A program made the position numbers and the translations under genes. 64,000 nucleotides of DNA from positions 1,721,001-1,785,000 of the forward strand of contig NZ_CP103834.1 of assembly GCF_029774175.1 (NCBI RefSeq). Reading direction: 5' to 3'. Of the stretch, positions 53,086 through 62,189 are shown piece after piece. Source of the stretch: Actinobacillus genomosp. 1 (GTDB taxonomy: Bacteria > Pseudomonadota > Gammaproteobacteria > Enterobacterales > Pasteurellaceae). The notes beneath the pieces are model-generated. The model did no database searches, was not told where the DNA came from, and was given only the letters and a program-made list of their open reading frames with translations. Each line of letters begins with the position of its first letter. Position 1 is the first letter of the stretch.

Positions 53086-54150
53086 CTACACCAAAAATAA
53101 ATGAGGAATTAGATTCATCACCACGACCGTGGCAATCGAAAGCAAAAGACGCGATGCACCGAAAATGAAGCCTCGATTGGTACCGTTATCAAATTTCACT
53201 AACAAATTCGCCATTGCCGTCAGCGCATACACCTCAATCACGGTAAAAACCACCAAATAGACATAAGCACTAAACAGCGAAATATAATGCAAAGTAATAA
53301 ACCACGGCACAGTGATACCAATCGCTAACAACGGTGCGACCCACACTATTTGCTTTGCAGTTAAATTAATTTTGCGTGAGAAATAACTTTGTAGCGATAC
53401 CGTCATCAAACCGTTCACAAATAATGCGATTGGGCTATGTTCCGGTGCAGCTAATTTGTTATCAAATAAAAACGGAAAAATGACAAAAAACGAAGTGGCA
53501 ATTGATAGCGGAATAAACAACATCAAATGCACAAATAAAAATTCTTTGGTGATAATTTCTCGAATTTGCCCGAAACGGAATTTCACCAAACTTTGTAACG
53601 TTTGAATCTGATAAAACGGCTTGACCATCAGCGCAAATAGCACCGCCTCCATCGCAAAACAAACCCAAATTAATAACTCGATTTGCTCAAATTTAATAAA
53701 CGGAATCACCAATAACGGTGCAAACATTGAAGACATACTGGTCACTTTCAGATATTTGCCCTGTAAACGGGTTTTCTCGCTATATTCATTGCCCGCCAAA
53801 GCCAGCAAACACGCCTTTGCATTGGTACCGAACAAACAGCTCCCCAGCCCGAAGCAAGTAGTCGCTAACAATAATAATCCGTAATTATCCGCCGAGAGGA
53901 AGAAAATATAAGCTAATACGTCCAGCAAACAGCCTAACAACATCATTTTGGCTAAGCCGTAACGATCGCCCCAAATGCCGGCTAAAATCGCCAACGCTTG
54001 ATTACAAAAGAATAATAAAGACAACGAAAAAGCGATTTCGCTGTTGCTTAAGCCTTTTTTCTGTAAATAGATAAAAAACACGGTTTGCATTGAGAAAAAT
54101 GCAAGAGTAGAGAAAAATCGTCGAATCAATAAAAGTTTTTGAAGGTTCAT
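53086..54150 (-). CDS. MFS transporter, unknown substrate
   Basis: This 354-residue protein has about ten to eleven hydrophobic segments and an MFS-type loop motif GIWGDRYGLAKMMLLG between helices 2 and 3. Its size is slightly short for the 12-helix family. I cannot assign a substrate. It precedes crcB by two bases in one apparent operon. No fluoride riboswitch is visible upstream. Confidence 0.8.
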   Translation of the reverse strand: MNLQKLLLIRRFFSTLAFFSMQTVFFIYLQKKGLSNSEIAFSLSLLFFCNQALAILAGIWGDRYGLAKMMLLGCLLDVLAYIFFLSADNYGLLLLATTCFGLGSCLFGTNAKACLLALAGNEYSEKTRLQGKYLKVTSMSSMFAPLLVIPFIKFEQIELLIWVCFAMEAVLFALMVKPFYQIQTLQSLVKFRFGQIREIITKEFLFVHLMLFIPLSIATSFFVIFPFLFDNKLAAPEHSPIALFVNGLMTVSLQSYFSRKINLTAKQIVWVAPLLAIGITVPWFITLHYISLFSAYVYLVVFTVIEVYALTAMANLLVKFDNGTNRGFIFGASRLLLSIATVVVMNLIPHLFLV

Positions 54151-54244
54151 AAAGAGATAAATTTGTAAAAATCAGCCGAGATCTTACCGCTTTTATGCAG
54201 GATATTCGATATAATTCAACAAATTTTCCTTTTATCTGATTGTT

Positions 54245-55354
54245 ATGACTAAAAATCTCTACCTCGGCGTGATGTCCGGTACCAGCCTTGACGGCGTGGA
54301 TTTATGCGTGATGGATTTTGCAAAAAATCCGCCAAGATTGACCGCTTTCGGCTTTACACCTATGCCGGAAGATTTACGTACCGATTTATCGCAATTACTC
54401 AAAAGCGGCGAAACTTCGTTACAAAAATTAGGTGAAATCGATCACCGTTTAGGCTTGCTGTATGCCGAAAGTATCAACCGTTTTTTAGCCGAACATCAGC
54501 TCAGCGCAAATGATATTCAAGCGATTGGCTGTCACGGACAAACCGTATGGCATTCTCCAAACGGTAAATTGCCGTTTACCATGCAAATCGGTGATATGAA
54601 TCTGGTTGCCGCTCACACCGGCATTACTACTATTGCGGATTTTCGCCGTAAAGATATGGCGGTCGGAGGACAAGGTGCGCCTTTGGTTCCCGCTTTTCAC
54701 GAAGGGATTTTTACCTCGCCGGAACGCTTAACCGTGGTGCTAAATATCGGTGGTATTTCCAATATTTCGGTACTTGCACCACAGCAACCGACCATTGGCT
54801 ATGATGTCAGTGTCGGTAATGCACTGATGGATTCTTGGATAGAATTGCATCAAGCCAAACGCTACGACAAAAATGCCGAATGGGCAAAAACCGGAATACT
54901 GATTCCGGAATTACTCGACAGTTTACTTGATGAGCCTTTTTTCAAATTACCTGCCCCGAAAAGCACCGGTCGAGAATTATTTAACCTTGAATGGCTTGCA
55001 AAAAAATCGGCAAATTTAACCGCTTATCACCCTGAAGATGTACAACGTACACTGGCGGAATTTACCGCACAAAGTGTAGTAAACGAGCTAAAAACCTTAG
55101 AAAGTGAGAAGCAATGCTTATTACTTGTATGTGGCGGTGGTGCACGTAACCCATTGTTAATGCAGCGTTTTAGTGAATTACTACCGAAATGGACGGTCAC
55201 AACCACTAGCGAATATGGATTGGATATGGATTATGTCGAAGCCGCCGCTTTTGCCTGGCTGGCTTATCAACGTGTACATAATTTAGCAAGTAATCTACCA
55301 AGCGTAACCGGAGCAAAACAGCCGGTGAGTTTAGGGGTAATTTATCCTAAGTAA
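54245..55354 (+). CDS. anmK: Anhydro-N-acetylmuramic acid kinase
   Basis: This 369-residue kinase recycles peptidoglycan by converting anhydro-MurNAc to MurNAc-6-phosphate. It starts LYLGVMSGTSLDGVDLCVMDF, the ASKHA-fold signature of AnmK, and shows AIGCHGQTVWHSP, DFRRKDMAVGGQGAPLVPAFH and the LLLVCGGGARNPLLM ATP site. It is followed 53 bases later by murQ, the next enzyme in the pathway. Confidence 0.96.
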   Translation: MTKNLYLGVMSGTSLDGVDLCVMDFAKNPPRLTAFGFTPMPEDLRTDLSQLLKSGETSLQKLGEIDHRLGLLYAESINRFLAEHQLSANDIQAIGCHGQTVWHSPNGKLPFTMQIGDMNLVAAHTGITTIADFRRKDMAVGGQGAPLVPAFHEGIFTSPERLTVVLNIGGISNISVLAPQQPTIGYDVSVGNALMDSWIELHQAKRYDKNAEWAKTGILIPELLDSLLDEPFFKLPAPKSTGRELFNLEWLAKKSANLTAYHPEDVQRTLAEFTAQSVVNELKTLESEKQCLLLVCGGGARNPLLMQRFSELLPKWTVTTTSEYGLDMDYVEAAAFAWLAYQRVHNLASNLPSVTGAKQPVSLGVIYPK

Positions 55355-55407
55355 TCACCTCCTCACTTGTATAAAACACCGAAAGTAAAAGGTGATTGGA
55401 GATAAAA

Positions 55408-56322
55408 ATGTCAGAAAAAAATTTATTAACGGCGTTGTCAAAAATGATTACCGAACAACGCAATCCTAACTCAATGAATATCGATCAACTCTCTGCACTT
55501 GAGCTAGTGAAAGTGATCAATCAAGAGGATAAACAAGTCCCACTTGCGGTAGAAAAATGTTTAGCGCAAATTGCTCAAGCAGTCGAAAAAATCGTACAAG
55601 CATTCCAAAATAGGGGGCGTTTAGTCTATATCGGTGCCGGCACCAGCGGACGCTTAGGCGTATTAGACGCTTCGGAATGTCCACCGACTTACGGCGTTCC
55701 ACCGGAAATGGTGGTCGGCATTATTGCCGGCGGTGAACGGGCGTTACGCCACCCGATTGAAGGAGCGGAAGATAATACGGAACGAGGCAAAGCCGATTTA
55801 CAAGCGGTCAATTTTTCACAAAAAGATATATTGGTCGGCATTGCAGCAAGCGGACGTACCCCTTATGTGATTGGTGCGTTAGAATATGCCAAATCTTTGG
55901 GTGCGACTACCGTTTCTATTGCCAGCAACCCGAATTCAGCGATGGCGCAAATTGCAGAGATTGCGATTGATACGGTTGTAGGGCCGGAAGTGCTAACCGG
56001 TTCAAGCCGTATGAAATCCGGCACGGCACAAAAACTGGTATTGAATATGCTGACTACCGCATCCATGGTGATGATCGGCAAATGCTATTCCAATTTAATG
56101 GTCGATGTGCAGGCAAGCAACGAAAAACTCAAAGCCCGTGCGATTAAAATCGTGATGGAAGCCGCCGAATGTGATCGAACGATTGCCGAAAATACGCTAA
56201 AAATTGCCGAAAACAACGCAAAATTAGCCATTATGATGATATTAAGTGATTCGGATAAAACGACTGCCGAACAATTACTTGCTGTACATCACGGAAAACT
56301 GCGTCAAGCACTCGCCAAATAA
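55408..56322 (+). CDS. murQ: N-acetylmuramic acid 6-phosphate etherase
   Basis: This 304-residue enzyme splits MurNAc-6-phosphate into GlcNAc-6-phosphate and lactate. The SIS domain shows GRLVYIGAGTSGRLGVLDASECPPTYG, ILVGIAASGRTPYVIGAL and LTGSSRMKSGTAQKLVLNML. GGAGAT precedes the ATG at 55408; a GTG/ATG four codons earlier is not favoured. It contains a consensus uptake signal near 55803. Confidence 0.95.
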   Translation: MSEKNLLTALSKMITEQRNPNSMNIDQLSALELVKVINQEDKQVPLAVEKCLAQIAQAVEKIVQAFQNRGRLVYIGAGTSGRLGVLDASECPPTYGVPPEMVVGIIAGGERALRHPIEGAEDNTERGKADLQAVNFSQKDILVGIAASGRTPYVIGALEYAKSLGATTVSIASNPNSAMAQIAEIAIDTVVGPEVLTGSSRMKSGTAQKLVLNMLTTASMVMIGKCYSNLMVDVQASNEKLKARAIKIVMEAAECDRTIAENTLKIAENNAKLAIMMILSDSDKTTAEQLLAVHHGKLRQALAK

Positions 56323-56331
56323 GGCATAAAA

Positions 56332-56374
56332 AAGCGGTCGGATTTTGCAAATTTTCTACAAAATCCGACCGCTT
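56332..56374. terminator. Bidirectional terminator built from inverted uptake signals
   Basis: AAGCGGTCGGATTTT (56332-56346) pairs perfectly with its complement at 56360-56374, between the convergent murQ and prmA. Confidence 0.85.
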
Positions 56375-56391
56375 ATCTAAAACCGATTAAA

Positions 56392-57273
56392 TTATTTCTT
56401 CACACCGGTAATACGGCACCACTCTTCTTTTTCTACCACCGGATCAAGATTGAAGTCCGGCGCATAGGCTTCGCAAACCGATTCCGCTTGCGTTGCTAAA
56501 ATACCAGATAAACCTAAATCGCCTTGCGGTTTCACCAAGGTAATGATATTTGGTGCCAGTTCTTTCAGCGGGCCGGCAAGAATATTCGCCACCACCACAT
56601 CGGCTTGTAGATCTTGCGGTTGATCTTTGGCTAAGAATAACTGTAAACGATCCGCCACACCGTTTGCTTCGGCGTTATTGGTCGAAGCTAAAATCGCCTG
56701 CGGGTCGATATCAATCCCGATCGCTTGTTTTGCACCGAGTTTAAGTGCCGCAATCGCCAAAATACCTGAACCGCAACCGAAATCGATCACCGTTTTACCG
56801 GTTAAATCTAAGCTATCTAACCATTGTAAACAAAGTGCAGTAGTCGGGTGTGTACCGGTACCGAAAGCAAGCCCTGGATCAAGCATCACGTTCACCGCAT
56901 TCGGATCCGGCACTTCACGCCAGCTTGGGCAAATCCATAAACGTTTACCAAATTGCATTGGGTGGAAGTTATCCATCCACTCACGTTCCCAGTCTTTATC
57001 TTCGATTTGCTCAATCTTATGTACAAAATCCGCTTCAACTAAACGGCTAGTAATTAATGCTTCAACAATTGCTTTCATATCGGTTTCCGCATCAAATAAA
57101 CCCACTACGTCCGTATTACCCCATAAACGGGTTTCACCCGGTAGCGGCTCAAAAATCGGTGTATCCTGACTATCCATAAAAGTTACCGATACTGCCCCGA
57201 TTTCTTCTAAAAAATCACTGATTTGCTCTGCCTGTTTATCCGTACTATTTAAACGAATTTGTACCCATGCCAT
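56392..57273 (-). CDS. prmA: Ribosomal protein L11 methyltransferase
   Basis: This 293-residue SAM-dependent enzyme methylates ribosomal protein L11. It has the N-terminal substrate domain (MAWVQIRLNSTDKQAEQISDFL), the linker DPGLAFGTGTHPTTALCLQWLD, and motif I IDFGCGSGILAIAALKLGAKQAIGIDID. The NILAGPL motif near residue 230 is present. It is a single gene on the minus strand. Confidence 0.96.
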   Translation of the reverse strand: MAWVQIRLNSTDKQAEQISDFLEEIGAVSVTFMDSQDTPIFEPLPGETRLWGNTDVVGLFDAETDMKAIVEALITSRLVEADFVHKIEQIEDKDWEREWMDNFHPMQFGKRLWICPSWREVPDPNAVNVMLDPGLAFGTGTHPTTALCLQWLDSLDLTGKTVIDFGCGSGILAIAALKLGAKQAIGIDIDPQAILASTNNAEANGVADRLQLFLAKDQPQDLQADVVVANILAGPLKELAPNIITLVKPQGDLGLSGILATQAESVCEAYAPDFNLDPVVEKEEWCRITGVKK

Positions 57274-57406
57274 ATTATTTTTTCCTTATTTTTTACCTGC
57301 TTTCCTTAAAACGAAACCAGATAATTTGCAAAATATCAGTCAAAAATGACCGCTTGTTTCCTATATAAAGAAGATTTTGTTAATTTCGCGAGTAAGATCG
57401 CAAAAT

Positions 57407-58867
57407 TTACCCTCGTCCGCCAACCGTAATCTTATCTAATTTCACTGTCGGTTGACCTACACCAACCGGTACGGATTGCCCTTCTTTACCACAAGTGCCG
57501 ATACCTGGGTCGAGTTCCATTTTCTTACCGACCATTGAAACTTGCTGCATAGCGTCAATGCCGCTGCCGATTAAGGTTGCGCCGGTAACCGGTTTAGTGA
57601 TTTTACCTTTTTCGATTAAATAAGCTTCTGCGGTTGAGAACACGAATTTACCCGAAGTAATATCCACCTGGCCGCCGCTGAAATGCGGTGCGTAAATACC
57701 ATAATCGACCGATTCGATCATTTCTTCAAAACTGTGCGAGCCTTCCGTGAGATAGGTATTGGTCATACGAGGCATTGGCAAGTGCGCATAAGACTCACGG
57801 CGACCATTACCTGTCGGTGCAACACCCATTAAACGAGCGTTAAGTTTATCTTGGATATAACCTTTCAAAATACCGTTTTCGATCAATACGTTACGTTGAG
57901 AAGGTACGCCCTCGTCATCTACCGTAATCGAACCTCGCACATCCGGTACCGTACCGTCATCAACGATAGTACAAAGCGGCGAAGTGACTAACTCTCCAAT
58001 TTTGCCGGTAAATAGCGAAGATTCTTTACGGTTAAAGTCTCCCTCTAACCCGTGCCCGACCGCTTCATGAAGTAAAATACCCGGCCAACCGGCACCTAGT
58101 ACTATCGGCATCGTGCCGGCTGGTGCCGGCATTGCACCTAAATTGACTAATGCCATACGTACCGCTTCTTTCGCCAGATAAACCGCTCGAGTATCGCCGG
58201 TCATTTCCCCATTAACCACCTGCGGCTCAAAGAACCAGTTTAAGCCGAAACGTCCGCCGGCACCGGCAGAACCTCGTTCACGTTTACCATTTTCTTCTAC
58301 CAATACCGAAACTGATAAACGCACTAATGGGCGAATATCCACTGCAAGCGTGCCGTCTGTTGCCGCCACTAACATCTCTTCATAAACCGCTGAAAGCCCT
58401 GCATTAACTTGAATCACTCGAGGGTCTTCCGCACGCGCGACTTTATCGACTAAATGGAGTAGCTCAACTTTTTGCTCACGGCTTAACGTATCCAACGGAT
58501 TGACCGAAGCATAACGTTTGATCGCATCCGTTTGTTTGAAACTTTTTACCGATAATTGACCGCTTGCATTAGTAATCGAACGGGCTGCGGTTGCACATTG
58601 TTCAAGCTGGCTCAAGCCGATTTGGTCTGCATACGCAAAGCCGGTTTTCTCGCCTGATACCGCACGCACACCAAAACCACGGTCAATATAAAAACCGCCC
58701 TCTTTGATAATCGAATCTTCTAACGACCAACTCTCATCTTGGCTTAATTGAAAATAGAGATCCGCATAATCAATTTGGCGATTCGCAAAATGATCAAGCA
58801 CTTTACTCAAGTGCGATAACTCAAGCCCGCTTGGTGCAAGCAAGCCTTCTGAAACTTGATTTAACAT
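57407..58867 (-). CDS. tldD: Metalloprotease TldD
   Basis: This 486-residue subunit of the TldD/TldE protease carries the zinc-binding HExxxH motif in ILLHEAVGHGLEGDFNRK near residue 265. It starts MLNQVSEGLLAPSGLE and ends in a family-typical DKITVGGRG-like tail. TldDE degrades or matures peptides such as the CcdA antitoxin and microcin B17 in E. coli. tldE (pmbA) is not in the window. Confidence 0.95.
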   Translation of the reverse strand: MLNQVSEGLLAPSGLELSHLSKVLDHFANRQIDYADLYFQLSQDESWSLEDSIIKEGGFYIDRGFGVRAVSGEKTGFAYADQIGLSQLEQCATAARSITNASGQLSVKSFKQTDAIKRYASVNPLDTLSREQKVELLHLVDKVARAEDPRVIQVNAGLSAVYEEMLVAATDGTLAVDIRPLVRLSVSVLVEENGKRERGSAGAGGRFGLNWFFEPQVVNGEMTGDTRAVYLAKEAVRMALVNLGAMPAPAGTMPIVLGAGWPGILLHEAVGHGLEGDFNRKESSLFTGKIGELVTSPLCTIVDDGTVPDVRGSITVDDEGVPSQRNVLIENGILKGYIQDKLNARLMGVAPTGNGRRESYAHLPMPRMTNTYLTEGSHSFEEMIESVDYGIYAPHFSGGQVDITSGKFVFSTAEAYLIEKGKITKPVTGATLIGSGIDAMQQVSMVGKKMELDPGIGTCGKEGQSVPVGVGQPTVKLDKITVGGRG

Positions 58868-58996
58868 TGTTTTTCTCTTCTTAATAAAATTCTTTAAATT
58901 TTAACATATTAAATCCGGCTCTCACTGCTCTTTTTCAAAAAGAGCCACTGAATAATGATAGAATGAGGAAAATGACCGACATAGATAAGGCGCAAT

Positions 58997-60256
58997 ATGT
59001 TATTTGATACACTTCGAAAACAATTTAAACACTACTTCCCGACACAGCGAGATTTTGTACTTGGCTTAAGCGGTGGTATTGATTCGATTGTGTTATTACA
59101 TTTGTTAGCCGAATTACAGATCAACCTAAGAGCGGTACATATTCACCATGGGCTTAGTCCTAATGCCGACAGTTGGGCAGCTTTTTGTGAACAAATTTGC
59201 AAGCGGTTAAAAATCCCGTTTATTTTGCAAAAGGTTACCGTGGATCGCAGTGAAGGTATCGAAGCCGGCGCCAGAGCGGCACGTTATCAGGCAATAGGGG
59301 AAATCATTCTGCCTAACGAAGTGTTAGTGACCGCTCATCATCTTGATGATCAAGCAGAAACTTTCTTGCTTGCCTTAAAACGTGGCAGTGGAATCAAAGG
59401 ACTATCGGCAATGCAAGCGGTCGGATTTTGGCAAAATTTTACCATTTTTAGACCGCTTCTTAATGTGAGCAAAGCGCAAATCGAACAATATGCGCTGCAA
59501 CAGCAATTAACTTGGATTGAAGACGAAAGTAATCACGACAGCCATTATGACCGCAATTTTTTACGCAATGAAGTGTTACCGATTGTAAATCAACACTGGC
59601 AGCATTTCAGCCAAATGGTGGCTCGTTCTGCACAGCATTGTGCCGAACAACAAATGCTATTGGAAGAATTGCTCTCTCAAGAATTACAATACTATGCGGA
59701 TTTTTCGGAAAAGCGTTTAAATATCGAAGCGTTTCCACAATTTTCTTTGGCGAAACAACAACAATTGATCCGTTTGTGGTTAGAAAAATGCGGCGCACAA
59801 ATGCCAAGTACGGCACAACTGATGCAAGTAATTCAGCAAACAATTTATGCGGATGCCGATAAAAATCCCCAGCTTAAATTAGCCGATTTTTGGATACGCC
59901 GTTATCAACATCATTTATATTTAACCGGCGACTTACTCGAAATAAACGATTTTTGTCAGCCGCTCTGCGTACAACAATCGTTAATGTTACCGGATGGAAT
60001 CGGCAAGTTACAACATTTAGGCGACAGCATTATTTACCAAAAGTCAGACAAAATTGACCGCTTGTTATTGCCGGAAGCGTTAGTGAATGCTCCTCTGCAA
60101 GTGAAATTAGCGCATCAAGGTAAAGTCAAACAGTATGGCAAGCCAATGCGAGAAGAAATGAAGAAACGCTACCAACAAGCGCAAGTTCCGGTTTGGCTAC
60201 GGAAACGTACACCACTTATCTTTTTCGGCGATCAGTTAGTTTTTCTTTGCCATTAA
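58997..60256 (+). CDS. tilS: tRNA(Ile) lysidine synthetase
   Basis: This 419-residue enzyme modifies C34 of tRNA-Ile(CAU) to lysidine. The PP-loop ATP site is LGLSGGIDSIVLLHLL, and VTAHHLDDQAETFLLALKRGSGIKGL is the second conserved region. The C-terminal TilS domains follow (ending FFGDQLVFLCH). It contains internal uptake signals near 59197 and 60058. No neighbour on the same strand. Confidence 0.96.
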   Translation: MLFDTLRKQFKHYFPTQRDFVLGLSGGIDSIVLLHLLAELQINLRAVHIHHGLSPNADSWAAFCEQICKRLKIPFILQKVTVDRSEGIEAGARAARYQAIGEIILPNEVLVTAHHLDDQAETFLLALKRGSGIKGLSAMQAVGFWQNFTIFRPLLNVSKAQIEQYALQQQLTWIEDESNHDSHYDRNFLRNEVLPIVNQHWQHFSQMVARSAQHCAEQQMLLEELLSQELQYYADFSEKRLNIEAFPQFSLAKQQQLIRLWLEKCGAQMPSTAQLMQVIQQTIYADADKNPQLKLADFWIRRYQHHLYLTGDLLEINDFCQPLCVQQSLMLPDGIGKLQHLGDSIIYQKSDKIDRLLLPEALVNAPLQVKLAHQGKVKQYGKPMREEMKKRYQQAQVPVWLRKRTPLIFFGDQLVFLCH

Positions 60257-60257
60257 A

Positions 60258-60277
60258 AAACCTGCTTTCGCAGGTTT
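60258..60277. terminator. Terminator between tilS and the small membrane gene
   Basis: AAACCTGC pairs with GCAGGTTT around a TTTC loop, directly after the tilS stop codon, between convergent genes. Confidence 0.8.
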
Positions 60278-60282
60278 ATGGG

Positions 60283-60573
60283 TTATAAGGATTGGATAAT
60301 ATAGCCAAGTAAGGCATAAAACCCAATAAAAGAAAGTATCAACAAACCTCTAGCCAATGCTTTTTGCGATTGATGCAGCTTATATAACAGCAATGCAATC
60401 ACAAATAAGACAAGCGGATAAATCCAAAAAGCTATCGAAAACCAATTAACTTGTTCCGGGCTTAACGCTAAACTGGAAAATTTGGGAGAAACCAGTAATG
60501 CAAGCGGCCATAATGCACAAGGTAAGCAAAGTAATGCTAATGCCCAATTAAATTTAGATGATGATTTTTGCAT
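60283..60573 (-). CDS. Small three-helix membrane protein of unknown function
   Basis: This 96-residue protein has three predicted membrane helices (residues about 9-27, 44-62 and 74-94) joined by short loops, with a lysine-rich cytoplasmic start MQKSSSKFNW. I do not recognise a function. It lies one base after xerD on the same strand, so it is cotranscribed with it, and ends at a shared terminator. No motif suggests a ligand. Confidence 0.7.
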   Translation of the reverse strand: MQKSSSKFNWALALLCLPCALWPLALLVSPKFSSLALSPEQVNWFSIAFWIYPLVLFVIALLLYKLHQSQKALARGLLILSFIGFYALLGYIIQSL

Positions 60574-60574
60574 A

Positions 60575-61468
60575 TTATCCTCGTGGATGAAATTTTTGGT
60601 GTAATGATTTTAGACGTGCTTTAGCCACATGTGTATAAATTTGTGTGGTAGAGAGATCACTATGTCCCAACAACATTTGCACGACTCTTAAATCTGCACC
60701 GTGATTAACCAAATGTGTTGCGAAAGCATGACGCAATACGTGTGGAGACAGTTTCTCACTATCAATACCTGCTAAAACGGCATAATGTTTTATTCTATGC
60801 CAAAATGTTTGGCGTGTCATTTGCTGCCCACGGCGGCTTGGAAATACAACATCTGATTGTGTATTGTTCAATAACATTGCACGTCCATGCTGAAAAAACT
60901 CTTGAATCCAATAACTTGCTTCTTCACCAATTGGCACTAACCTCTCTTTATCCCCCTTACCCACAACACGTACGACACCTTGACGTAAACTCAGATTATC
61001 TATATTGAGTGACACCAGTTCGCTAACGCGTAACCCGGTTGCATAAAGTAACTCTAACATCGCTTTATCACGTAATTCGACCGGATCCAACGTATTCGGG
61101 CAATCAAGTAAATCCATCACTTGTTCTTCACTTAACGATTTCGGTAAATGAGCCGGCTTACGCGGAGAAGTTAAAGTGAGAGTAGGATCGTCTTGACGAT
61201 AATTTTCCGTATATAAAAAACGGAAAAATTTACGCAAACAACTGAGCATTCTAGCTGAACTAGTTGCCTTATAGCCCAGTTCCAATCTTTCTCCCAAGAA
61301 TGCTTGCAAGTCAAAATGATCTAAAGTAAGAAATGCTTTAGGCGTAGGTAACCATTCGGAGAAGGATTCCAAGTCTAAACGGTATGCAGCCGACGTATTT
61401 TCAGATAATCCGTGTTCTTGCCATAACGTATCTAAAAACTGTTCGATAATAGGATCTAAATTTTTCAT
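60575..61468 (-). CDS. xerD: Tyrosine recombinase XerD
   Basis: This 297-residue recombinase resolves chromosome dimers at dif with XerC. The N-terminal SAM-like domain (PIIEQFLDTLWQEHGLSENTS) is followed by the catalytic domain: Arg in ATGLRVSELVSL, the HxxR box HVLRHAFATHL, and Tyr in TTQIYTHVAKARL. Length and the N-terminus fit XerD rather than XerC. It lies between the rRNA/tRNA cluster and the small membrane gene. Confidence 0.93.
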   Translation of the reverse strand: MKNLDPIIEQFLDTLWQEHGLSENTSAAYRLDLESFSEWLPTPKAFLTLDHFDLQAFLGERLELGYKATSSARMLSCLRKFFRFLYTENYRQDDPTLTLTSPRKPAHLPKSLSEEQVMDLLDCPNTLDPVELRDKAMLELLYATGLRVSELVSLNIDNLSLRQGVVRVVGKGDKERLVPIGEEASYWIQEFFQHGRAMLLNNTQSDVVFPSRRGQQMTRQTFWHRIKHYAVLAGIDSEKLSPHVLRHAFATHLVNHGADLRVVQMLLGHSDLSTTQIYTHVAKARLKSLHQKFHPRG

Positions 61469-61544
61469 GAAGCTACTTTTATTCCTAGATATTCTATTAT
61501 TCTAACAGAATAACTTCACTTTAGAGAAAAGTACAAATATGCAA

Positions 61545-61573
61545 AAAGCCGACTAGCGTAAACTAATCGGCTT
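61545..61573 (-). terminator. Terminator of the rRNA operon
   Basis: On the minus strand AAGCCGATTAG pairs with CTAGTCGGCTT (one G-U pair), followed by a T run. It lies directly downstream of tRNA-Trp, the last gene of the operon. Confidence 0.85.
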
Positions 61574-61581
61574 CTTAAATA

Positions 61582-61657
61582 TGGCAGGGGCGGAGAGGCT
61601 CGAACTCCCAACACCCGGTTTTGGAGACCGGTGCTCTACCAATTGAACTACGCCCCT
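61582..61657 (-). tRNA. tRNA-Trp(CCA)
   Basis: A 76-base cloverleaf on the minus strand has acceptor AGGGGCG/CGCCCCT, anticodon CCA and encoded CCA end. It is the distal tRNA of the rRNA operon. Confidence 0.96.
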
Positions 61658-61706
61658 ATTGGTATCATATATAGATAAAGCGAGTAATAACTCGCTTTCA
61701 GATAAG

Positions 61707-61783
61707 TGGCGGAACGGACGGGACTCGAACCCGCGACCCCCTGCGTGACAGGCAGGTATTCTAACCAGCTGAACTACCGCTCC
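61707..61783 (-). tRNA. tRNA-Asp(GUC)
   Basis: A 77-base cloverleaf on the minus strand has acceptor GGAGCGG, anticodon GTC in CTGTCAC and encoded CCA end. It lies downstream of the second 5S gene. An Asp-Trp pair at the end of an rRNA operon is also known in E. coli rrnC. Confidence 0.96.
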
Positions 61784-61796
61784 GCAAATTTAGTAG

Positions 61797-61911
61797 ATTA
61801 ACAGTGCCCTACTCTCACATGGGGAAACCCCACACTACCATCGGCGTTACCGCATTTTACTTCTGAGTTCGGAATGGATTCAGGTAGAGCCACGGCACTA
61901 TGACTGTTAAT
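61797..61911 (-). rRNA. rrf: 5S rRNA, copy nearer the tRNAs
   Basis: It contains the conserved CCGAACTCAGAAGT and GGTAGTGTGGGG/CCATGTGAGAGTAGG elements of 5S rRNA on the minus strand, closed by a TTAACAGT/ACTGTTAA terminal stem. Boundaries are approximate. It differs from the neighbouring copy at several positions. Confidence 0.9.
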
Positions 61912-61968
61912 CAAATTCTGTGCTTATTAACTTAACTCACTTAGTTAAAATAAGCTAAGGTAATAAGA

Positions 61969-62083
61969 CCCGACGATGCTCTACTCTCACATGGGGAAAC
62001 CCCACACTACCATCGACGTAACGGCTTTTCACTTCTGAGTTCGGAATGGATTCAGGTGGGACAACCGCACTATTGTCGTCGGG
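61969..62083 (-). rRNA. rrf: 5S rRNA, copy nearer 23S
   Basis: The same conserved 5S core is present with a different terminal stem (CCCGACGA/TCGTCGGG) and internal changes. It lies about 105 bases downstream of the 23S gene on the minus strand. Boundaries are approximate. Confidence 0.92.
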
Positions 62084-62189
62084 AAATTCGGTTTAAATTC
62101 GAAACAAGCTGTTCACTGATTTTCTAGTCTTTAGTCTTTCGTTCTTTGTTTAGTTTCTTAACTTCACGCCCAAAAACACTTGAGCGTTG

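Noticed and set aside
54151..54244. Fluoride riboswitch upstream of the MFS-crcB operon
   Set aside because: I could not find the conserved crcB-motif elements in this short AT-rich region.
56627..57169. 180-codon plus-strand frame within prmA
   Set aside because: It is antisense to an intact prmA with full methyltransferase motifs, and it has no ribosome binding site or domain of its own.
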